Shown here: piece by piece, positions 41,600-47,046 of the stretch | Layout of the letters: each line of letters starts with the position of its first letter | Position numbering within the stretch: position 1 is the stretch's first letter | Source: RFTU01 sp046094505 | GTDB lineage: Bacteria; Pseudomonadota; Gammaproteobacteria; Burkholderiales; Burkholderiaceae_C | Direction of reading: 5' to 3' | NCBI GenBank assembly: GCA_046094505.1 | Contig: JBJTHN010000050.1 | Location: forward strand, 1 to 47,046 | Length of the DNA stretch: 47,046 nucleotides | Notes under the pieces: model-generated | Told to the model about the DNA's origin: nothing | Databases searched by the model: none | The model's input: only the letters and a program-made list of their open reading frames with translations | Translations under genes and position numbers: made by a program

Positions 41600-42229
41600 A
41601 TGCGCCCATCGATCAACCGGGTGCGCCCGCTGCTGGTGGCTGCTGCGCTCGTCCTGATGCCGCTGGCCGCGCAGGCCGACGCACTGGCTGCCTTGCAGGC
41701 GTTCGTGCGCGATGCCCGCACCGGAAGCGCCGAGTTCACCCAAACGGTGACCACGCCTGACGGCAGCCGGCGGCGCACGTCCAGCGGCACCTTCGAGTTC
41801 TCGCGGCCCAACCGTTTTCGCTTCAGCTACACGGCGCCCTTTGAACAGCTCATCGTGGCCGATGGCCAGCGCCTGTGGGTCTACGACCCCGACTTGAACC
41901 AGGTGATTTCGCGCAAGCAAAGCAGCGCGCTGTCGGCCACGCCCGCGGCGCTGTTGGCGGGGGCTCAGATCGAACGCGACTTCAAGCTCAGTGCCGAACC
42001 GCCGCGAGACGGTTTGGAGTGGGTCAAGGCGGTTCCCAAGCAGGCCGACGGCGGGTTTGAGAGCCTGCGCATTGGTTTTCGCAACGGCGAGTTGGCCGCG
42101 GTGGACATCACCGACAGCCTGGGCCAGCGTTCCCTGTTGCAGTTCCGTGAGCTCAAGCTCAACCGGCCCCTGCCCGCCGACCATTGGGTGTTCACGGTGC
42201 CCAAGGGCGCTGATGTGATTCAGCCGTGA
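41600..42229 (+). CDS. lolA: outer membrane lipoprotein carrier protein
   Basis: 209 residues. The signal peptide ends at AAQA (residue 25). The mature protein is the LolA half-barrel that ferries lipoproteins across the periplasm from LolCDE to LolB. FTQTVTTPDGSRR, FSRPNRFRFSYTAPFEQLIVADGQ and RLWVYDPDLNQV are the conserved blocks. It lies 5 bp after ftsK and overlaps rarA by GTGA, the common ftsK-lolA-rarA operon. Confidence 0.95.
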   Translation: MRPSINRVRPLLVAAALVLMPLAAQADALAALQAFVRDARTGSAEFTQTVTTPDGSRRRTSSGTFEFSRPNRFRFSYTAPFEQLIVADGQRLWVYDPDLNQVISRKQSSALSATPAALLAGAQIERDFKLSAEPPRDGLEWVKAVPKQADGGFESLRIGFRNGELAAVDITDSLGQRSLLQFRELKLNRPLPADHWVFTVPKGADVIQP

Positions 42230-43662
42230 GCGGCCTGTTTGACAGCGAGCCGGCTTGGCAGGCAGCTGCCACACAGGCAACCACGCAAGCGACAAGCCCT
42301 ACCGCACCGCTGCCCCCGCTGGCCGAACGTCTTCGCCCCCAGCGCCTGCGCGACGTGGTGGGCCAGCAGCACCTGATCGGACCGGGGCGCCCCTTGCAGC
42401 GTGCCTTCGAGGCCGGCCGCCTGCACTCCTTCATCCTGTGGGGCCCGCCCGGCGTGGGCAAGACCACGCTGGCGCGCTTGGCCGCGCAGGTCACGAACAG
42501 CCAGTTCCTGGTGCTCTCCGCGGTGAGCGCGGGCATCAAGGACATCCGAGCCGTGATCGACACCGCCCAAACCCTGCGCGGTGCCCAGGGCCGTGGCACC
42601 GTGGTCTTCATCGACGAGATCCATGCCTTCAGCAAGCCACAGCAAGACGCGCTGCTGCCGCATGTGGAGTCGGGCTTGTTGGTGCTGATCGGCGGCACCA
42701 CTGAACACCCGGGCCTGCAGGTGACCAATGCGCTGCTGTCGCGCACCCAGGTGTATGCACTGGAGCCCCTGACAGCGCAGGACTTTGCGCAGCTCACCGC
42801 CCGGGCCCTGCTGGCACTGGGCTTGCCGGGCGGCACACTCAGCGCTGAGGCGCAGGCCCTGTTGGTCTCGTATGCCGATGGCGATGGGCGCCGCTTCCTG
42901 AACCTGGTTGAGCAGGTGGTGGTGGCCGCCCAGGCCGCCGGCTTGCTCGGCCCAGGGGCGCAGGGTGCTGGCGCACCGCCCGAGGCTTCACCGGCTGCGG
43001 TGATTGACTTGGCCTTCGTGCAGTCCAGCACCAGCCCAAGTTTGCGGCGCGCCGATGGGGCCGGTGACCACTACTACGAACAGATCAGTGCCTTTCACAA
43101 GAGCGTGCGCAGCTCACAGCCCAATGCAGCGCTGTATTGGATGGCGCGCCTGATCGACGGCGGTGTCGACCCGCGGCAGGTGACACGCCGCATGGTGGCC
43201 ATCGCCAGCGAGGACATCGGCAATGCCGACCCGCGCGCCTTGCAGTTGGCCCTCAACGCGGCAGAGGCCGTCGACCGCCTGGGCTTGCCCGAGGGTGAGC
43301 TGGCCATGGCACAAGCTGCCGTCTACCTGTCGCTGGCGGCCAAGAGCAACGCCGCTTACCTGGCGTGGAAGCAGGCCAAAGCCTTCGTGAGTGAAACCGG
43401 GTCCTTGCCCGTGCCCTTGCACCTGCGCAACGCTCCTTCAAAACTGCAAAAGCAGATGGGCTACGGCGCGCAGTACCGCTACGCGCACGACGAACCCCAT
43501 GCGTATCCTGCGGGCATGGGCTGCATGCCCGAAGGCGTAACGCCGCCGGATTGGTACCAGCCGCAAGACCGTGGCCTGGAGATTCAGCTGCGAGAAAAGC
43601 TGCAGTGGCTGCGCAGCCTGGACCAGGCCGCCCTGGAAAGAGACGAAACCGGCGGGGGCTGA
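42226..43662 (+). CDS. rarA: replication-associated recombination protein A
   Basis: 478 residues, AAA+ ATPase of the clamp-loader class (MgsA/WRNIP1). Walker A GPPGVGKT is at 73-80, Walker B VVFIDEIHAF, and sensor 2 falls near YADGDGRRFLNL. The C-terminal tetramerisation region is marked by DHYYEQISAFHKSVRSS and DPRQVTRRMVAIASEDIG. It acts at stalled forks. The start is GTG at 42226 (GTGA with lolA). The variable N-terminus (5-30) is Ala/Thr-rich. Confidence 0.94.
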   Translation: MSGLFDSEPAWQAAATQATTQATSPTAPLPPLAERLRPQRLRDVVGQQHLIGPGRPLQRAFEAGRLHSFILWGPPGVGKTTLARLAAQVTNSQFLVLSAVSAGIKDIRAVIDTAQTLRGAQGRGTVVFIDEIHAFSKPQQDALLPHVESGLLVLIGGTTEHPGLQVTNALLSRTQVYALEPLTAQDFAQLTARALLALGLPGGTLSAEAQALLVSYADGDGRRFLNLVEQVVVAAQAAGLLGPGAQGAGAPPEASPAAVIDLAFVQSSTSPSLRRADGAGDHYYEQISAFHKSVRSSQPNAALYWMARLIDGGVDPRQVTRRMVAIASEDIGNADPRALQLALNAAEAVDRLGLPEGELAMAQAAVYLSLAAKSNAAYLAWKQAKAFVSETGSLPVPLHLRNAPSKLQKQMGYGAQYRYAHDEPHAYPAGMGCMPEGVTPPDWYQPQDRGLEIQLREKLQWLRSLDQAALERDETGGG

Positions 43663-43680
43663 AGCCCGCGCGCCGGCCGC

Positions 43681-44706
43681 TCAGGCCTTGTCGGCTTCGG
43701 AGGTGAAGGAGTCGGCGTAAAAGGCTTCTTCGGGCAGGCCGCACTGCGCCTGAAAGTCGCGCTTGGCTGCCTCCACCATCACCGGTGCGCCGCAGGCGTA
43801 CACCTCGTGGCCCGAGAGGTCGGCCATGTCGGCCATCACCGCCTGGTGCACGAAGCCGGTTCGTCCGCGCCAGGCGCTGTCGGGTTCGCTGAGCACGGGC
43901 ACGTAGCGCAGCTGCGGCAGCTGCGAGGCCGCCTGCTTGGCCCATTCGTGCAGGTACAGGTCGCGCGCTTGTCGGCAGCCCCAATACAAGGAGACAGGCC
44001 GCGTGTCCTGCTTGAGCTGCATCTGCTCGATCAAGGCCATGATGGGTGCAAAGCCGGTACCCGATGCCAAGAGCACGATGGGCTTGCGCACGTCTTCGCG
44101 CAGCCAGAAGGAACCGTATGGGCCCTCTACGCGCAGGATGTCTTTCTCCTTGACGGTGCTGAACAAGGCATCGGTAAACACGCCGCCGGGCATGTGGCGA
44201 ATGTGCAGCTCGATCTGGGGCGGGTCGCCCTTGAGGTGCGGCGCATTGGCCATGCTGTAGGCCCGACGCTTGCCGTCGCGCAGCAAGAACTCGACGTATT
44301 GGCCGGCCTTGTACTGGAAGCTGGCATTGGCTGGCAGCTGCAGGCGCACCACCATCACGTCGGGGGCGGCCTTGTGCATCGAGGCCACGCGCACCGGCAT
44401 CTTGATGATGGGGAACTCACCGGCGGCAGCCACGCTGCGCGACTCGATTACGCAGTCGCTTTGCGGGGTCGCGCAGCAGGTCAGGATCATCCCGGCCTCT
44501 TCCTCCTGCACCGACAGCGCCTTCAGCTGGTGGGCGCCGTGAACCACTCGCCCGCTGACCAGCTTGCTCTTGCAGGAACCGCAGGCGCCGTCGCGGCAAC
44601 CGTAGGGCAGGCCGATGCCCGCCGCAATGGCTGCCGGCAGGATGGCTTGGTCGCGCTCGACCTGGAACTGCAGGCCAGCGGGTTGGATGTCGATCTTGTA
44701 GCTCAT
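43681..44706 (-). CDS. 2Fe-2S ferredoxin-NAD(P)H oxidoreductase (CDP-6-deoxy-glucoseen reductase-like)
   Basis: 341 residues. The N-terminal plant-type ferredoxin has C37, C42, C45 and C77 (CRDGACGSC ... LTCCA). It is followed by a FAD domain (RAYSMANAPH, about residues 158-167) and a NAD domain (LLASGTGFAPIMALIEQ and YACGAPVMVEAA). It moves electrons from NAD(P)H through FAD to the 2Fe-2S centre, like AscD/RfbI or the reductase of ring-hydroxylating enzymes. No partner oxygenase or deoxysugar genes are next to it, so its acceptor is unknown. ATG 44706 gives the family N-terminus. Confidence 0.9.
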   Translation of the reverse strand: MSYKIDIQPAGLQFQVERDQAILPAAIAAGIGLPYGCRDGACGSCKSKLVSGRVVHGAHQLKALSVQEEEAGMILTCCATPQSDCVIESRSVAAAGEFPIIKMPVRVASMHKAAPDVMVVRLQLPANASFQYKAGQYVEFLLRDGKRRAYSMANAPHLKGDPPQIELHIRHMPGGVFTDALFSTVKEKDILRVEGPYGSFWLREDVRKPIVLLASGTGFAPIMALIEQMQLKQDTRPVSLYWGCRQARDLYLHEWAKQAASQLPQLRYVPVLSEPDSAWRGRTGFVHQAVMADMADLSGHEVYACGAPVMVEAAKRDFQAQCGLPEEAFYADSFTSEADKA

Positions 44707-44743
44707 GCGGTGGATTTTGCCGTGCCATGCCATCATGCGGCCC

Positions 44744-45640
44744 ATGAGGCGCAAACCAACCCTGTTGATCGTGGGCTGCGGTGATGTGGGGCTGCGGGTG
44801 CTGCGCGAACTGCGCCACCGGGGTTCGCCGTGGCGTGTGCTGGCCTTGACCTCCTCGGCCGAGCGTCGGGCCGAATTGCGCGCAGCCGGTGCCGTGCCCG
44901 TGCTGGGCAACCTGGATGATGCGGCCACCCTGGGGCGCTTGGCTGGCGTGGCCGATGCGGTGCTGCACCTGGCGCCGCCGCCCCTGCAGGGGCGCAGCGA
45001 CCCGCGCACCGCCAAGCTGCTGCAGGCCTTGTCCCGACGCAGCGCGCCGCAGCGCCTGGTTTACATGAGCACCACCGGGGTGTATGGCGATTGCCAGGGC
45101 CAGTGGGTGCCCGAGACCCGAGCCTTGAACCCCCAAACCGACCGCGCCCAGCGGCGTGTTGAGGCCGAGCAGCGCGTGCGCCGCTGGTCCCGGCACAGCG
45201 GCTGCTGCAGCACTGTGTTGCGCGTGCCGGGCATCTACGCGCTCGACCGTGTGGGCGGCGACCCGCGTGAGCGCGTCCGCCGCGCAAGCCCCTCACTGCT
45301 GCCCGAAGAAGACGGCTACACCAACCACATCCACGCCGACGACCTGGCCCGCATCGCCCTGGCGGCCCTGCACCATGGGCTGCCCCAGAGGGCCTACAAC
45401 ACGGGGGACGAGGGGCAACTGCGCACGGGCGAGCACTACGACTTGGTGGCCGATCGCTGTGGCTTGCCACGGCCACCCCGCATCAGCTGGGCCCAGGCCC
45501 GCGCGCAGTTGTCGCCGATGCAGCTGTCGTTCTGGGGCGAGTCACGCCGCCTGGTCAGCCAGCGCCTGCAGCAGGAGCTGGGCCTGCGGCTGCGTTACCC
45601 GACGGTGGAGCAGGCCCTGGCTAGCGCCGAGGCCGGTTGA
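44744..45640 (+). CDS. NAD-dependent epimerase/dehydratase-like (extended SDR) protein
   Basis: About 298 residues. The Rossmann motif is LLIVGCGDVGLRVL (GxGxxG). VYMSTTGVYGDCQGQWVPE carries the SDR Ser/Tyr region, and YTNHIHADDLARIALAAL is the extended-SDR substrate block. The normal Tyr-x3-Lys is not obvious: VYGDC follows the Ser, and the expected Lys is replaced in RRVEAEQRV. It may be a binding-only or atypical SDR. ATG 44744 fits the family; in-frame ATG at 44735 or 44705 are possible. It diverges from the reductase gene across 37 bp, and its last 20 bp overlap the rhomboid gene tail to tail. Confidence 0.82.
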   Translation: MRRKPTLLIVGCGDVGLRVLRELRHRGSPWRVLALTSSAERRAELRAAGAVPVLGNLDDAATLGRLAGVADAVLHLAPPPLQGRSDPRTAKLLQALSRRSAPQRLVYMSTTGVYGDCQGQWVPETRALNPQTDRAQRRVEAEQRVRRWSRHSGCCSTVLRVPGIYALDRVGGDPRERVRRASPSLLPEEDGYTNHIHADDLARIALAALHHGLPQRAYNTGDEGQLRTGEHYDLVADRCGLPRPPRISWAQARAQLSPMQLSFWGESRRLVSQRLQQELGLRLRYPTVEQALASAEAG

Positions 45641-46217
45641 AGGGCGCGCGGCCGCGCCAGTACTGAATCATCAGAAAGCCGCCCAACATGCCACCCAAGT
45701 GGGCAAAGTGGGCCACGCCTGATGAGCCGCCCAGGCCGAAGAGCAGCTCCAGCCCACCGAAGACGGCCACAAAGACTTTGGCCTTCATGGGTATGGGAGG
45801 GAACAGGGGCATGATGATGCGGTTGGGGAACATCATGCCAAAGGCCAGCAACAGACCGAACAGAGCGCCCGAGGCCCCCACGGTGGGTTGATTGTGTGCG
45901 GTGAGCACGCCCCACAGCAGCTGCACGATGGCCGCCGACAGCACGCTGGCCACGATGAACTGCAGGTAGCGCTTGTGGCCCCACAGGCGTTCGATTTCAC
46001 TGCCGAACATCCACAGCCCGAGCATGTTGAAAAACAGATGCGCCGGGTCTCCGTGCAGCAGGCCATAGCTCAAGAGCTGCCAGGGCCCGAAGTGTCCATT
46101 GCCGGGCGGCCACAAGGCAAAGAAGGTTTCAAACCAGGGGGGTAGCAGCCGTTGCGCGCAGAACAGGCCCACGCACAACAGCATCAGGGCCTTGGTGGCG
46201 GCGGGGATGGGGGGCAT
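45621..46217 (-). CDS. rhomboid-family intramembrane serine protease
   Basis: 198 residues with six predicted helices. The catalytic Ser116 is in GASGALFG, His173 (or His170) in VAHFAHLGGM pairs with it, and H60/N64 in HLFFNMLGLW form the oxyanion-side motif. It cleaves membrane-spanning substrates near the periplasmic face. The start is ATG at 46217. Its substrate is unknown. Confidence 0.92.
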   Translation of the reverse strand: MPPIPAATKALMLLCVGLFCAQRLLPPWFETFFALWPPGNGHFGPWQLLSYGLLHGDPAHLFFNMLGLWMFGSEIERLWGHKRYLQFIVASVLSAAIVQLLWGVLTAHNQPTVGASGALFGLLLAFGMMFPNRIIMPLFPPIPMKAKVFVAVFGGLELLFGLGGSSGVAHFAHLGGMLGGFLMIQYWRGRAPFNRPRR

Positions 46218-46237
46218 AAAACAAGTCTACGCCACAG

Positions 46238-46252
46238 GGGGCTGGGAGCCCC
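46238..46252 (-). terminator. possible hairpin downstream of tRNA-Leu
   Basis: GGGGCT-GGG-AGCCCC forms a 6-bp stem 15 bp beyond the tRNA 3' end on the minus strand. A T-run (TTTT) occurs only about 20 nt later, so termination here is doubtful. Confidence 0.3.
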
Positions 46253-46266
46253 GCACCTGCACAAGG

Positions 46267-46351
46267 TGGTGCCCGCGGCCAGACTCGAACTGGCACGCCT
46301 TGCGGCGGCGGATTTTGAATCCGCTACGTCTACCGATTTCGTCACGCGGGC
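46267..46351 (-). tRNA. tRNA-Leu (anticodon CAA)
   Basis: 85-nt class II tRNA. Acceptor stem GCCCGCG/CGCGGGC, anticodon stem GCGGA/TCCGC around TTCAAAA with CAA (46315-46317 on the plus strand as TTG), a long variable arm, T-arm GCCAGTTCGAGTCTGGC, discriminator A and encoded CCA. The gene looks intact at both ends. An integrase gene starts about 108 bp from its 5' side. Confidence 0.95.
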
Positions 46352-46364
46352 AGGACAGCCTCGC

Positions 46365-46370
46365 ATTATG
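46365..46370 (-). promoter_or_regulatory. -10 element of tRNA-Leu
   Basis: CATAAT on the minus strand, 13 bp before the tRNA 5' end. At the expected -35 position (around 46388-46393) the sequence is a poor match to TTGACA. Confidence 0.4.
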
Positions 46371-46459
46371 GCATCGTCAGCCCAGGCTTAGCGGGCGGCT
46401 TCGACGAAACCCAAATTCTCGCCGCGCTACCAGCGCACACAGCAAGGAGGGCATTCAGC

Positions 46460-47046
46460 TTGGCAAACGCACACGGCCTTCGTGGCGTCCTTTTACAACT
46501 GTCTAAGGCACCGCCACAGACGCTTTATCTGCGCGACGGTGAACTTGTGCTGTACAAGCGGCAGCGCAGCCTGCTTTATCAATGTCGCTTCAAACTCAGT
46601 GACGGCAAGTGGCACCGCCAAAGCACTGGCAAAGCCAGCCTTGAACAAGCCATACCTGCTGCCTGCGATATCTATGACGAGGCTCGTTATCGGCTCAAGT
46701 TGGGCTTAGCACAACGCACACACTCGTTTGCGCATATCGCCCAGCTGTGCGTGGCAGAACTTAGGCAGCAGATTGATTTGCGAGGCAAAAAGACGTCGTT
46801 GAACGACTACGTCAGCGTGATTGAACGCTACTTTGTGCCGTACTTCGGTGAGCGACAACTGGAGTCGCTGACGCACGTGGACATACGAGAGTTTGAAGCG
46901 TGGCGAGACAGGCAGCTTCGGCGCAGTCCCAAGACAAGCACGTTGAACAACTTCACTTCTGCGTGGAGTAGGGTGATTGCCACTGCGGTAGGACGTGGCT
47001 ACATCAGCGAGCGTGTGCCTGTGCCAAAACTCACAAGCAAAGGCGA
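46460..47046 (+). CDS. site-specific tyrosine recombinase/integrase, N-terminal part (runs off window)
   Basis: An open frame of 195 codons starts with TTG at 46460 behind a strong AGGAGG (46445-46450, 9 nt spacing) and continues past the window. It contains RSLLYQCRFKLSDGKWHRQ, an arm-type DNA-binding beta region, then a SAM-like core-binding domain (about residues 92-190): FAHIAQLCVAELRQQI, YVSVIERYFVPYFGERQLES and DIREFEAWRDRQLRRSPKT. The catalytic Arg-His-Arg-Tyr domain lies outside. The codon choice (TTA, CTT, AAA, ACA) is less GC-biased than the neighbours, suggesting foreign origin. Likely the integrase of a genomic island or prophage. Confidence 0.85.
   Translation, partial: MANAHGLRGVLLQLSKAPPQTLYLRDGELVLYKRQRSLLYQCRFKLSDGKWHRQSTGKASLEQAIPAACDIYDEARYRLKLGLAQRTHSFAHIAQLCVAELRQQIDLRGKKTSLNDYVSVIERYFVPYFGERQLESLTHVDIREFEAWRDRQLRRSPKTSTLNNFTSAWSRVIATAVGRGYISERVPVPKLTSKG

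Noticed and set aside
39696..41609. 637-codon minus-strand open frame opposite ftsK
   Set aside because: Shadow of FtsK; His/Gln-rich with no recognisable domain.
1..47046. CRISPR array or full insertion sequence
   Set aside because: No spaced direct repeats of 25-40 bp, no transposase and no terminal inverted repeats were seen.

Overview
The window looks like the chromosome of a betaproteobacterium, most likely Burkholderiales (Comamonadaceae-like). It is GC-rich with strong G/C third-position bias. It carries Bug/TctC-type binding proteins, a Burkholderiales-type trimeric porin, a DUF3717 domain and familiar gene orders (pgm-waaA facing tolC-pcm; trpS/purN-rsmB-desaturase/rpmG-rpmB-trxB; ftsK-lolA-rarA). 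Genes are packed tightly, with many 4-bp ATGA/GTGA overlaps, and no stretch above about 220 bp lacks a gene. The family placement is inference from gene content.

Left part (1-8.6 kb): a plus-strand accessory cluster that looks catabolic. It holds the C-terminus of an alpha/beta hydrolase, a bicupin protein, an HpcH/HpaI-type aldolase, a large TonB-dependent receptor, a MetE-C-like zinc methyltransferase, an MFS transporter and a lipoprotein of unknown role. Together they could take up a substrate across both membranes, hydrolyse or oxidise it, release pyruvate by aldol cleavage and move a C1 or alkyl group. The substrate cannot be read from sequence. Next come envelope and housekeeping genes (8.6-15.4 kb): phosphomanno/phosphoglucomutase, Kdo transferase WaaA, a TolC-like protein, a Pcm-like methyltransferase, UppP, TrmB and tRNA-Gly(CCC).

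Middle (15.4-26.7 kb, minus strand): two uptake loci back to back. One is a complete oligopeptide-type ABC importer (SBP-B-C-D-F). The other is a tripartite tricarboxylate transporter locus (TctC-TctB-TctA) followed by a porin and an orphan Bug protein. Two decayed genes mark rearrangements: a ChrA (chromate transporter) N-terminal remnant at 21.1 kb and a frameshifted, internally deleted BON-domain gene at 27 kb. A Spy/CpxP-like periplasmic protein then heads an operon with an OmpR-type response regulator and a histidine kinase (27.4-30.2 kb).

Right part (30.1-46.4 kb): housekeeping genes. These are a MATE exporter, a DUF3717-DUF1289 fusion, TrpS, PurN, an RsmB-like methyltransferase, a fatty acid desaturase, ribosomal proteins L33 and L28, TrxB, a Crp/Fnr-type regulator, FtsK, LolA, RarA, a ferredoxin-NAD(P)H reductase, a short NAD-binding epimerase-like protein, a rhomboid protease and tRNA-Leu(CAA). 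From about 46.44 kb the base composition becomes visibly less GC-rich and a tyrosine-recombinase integrase begins (TTG start behind a strong AGGAGG). It runs off the window and suggests the edge of an integrated element next to the tRNA.
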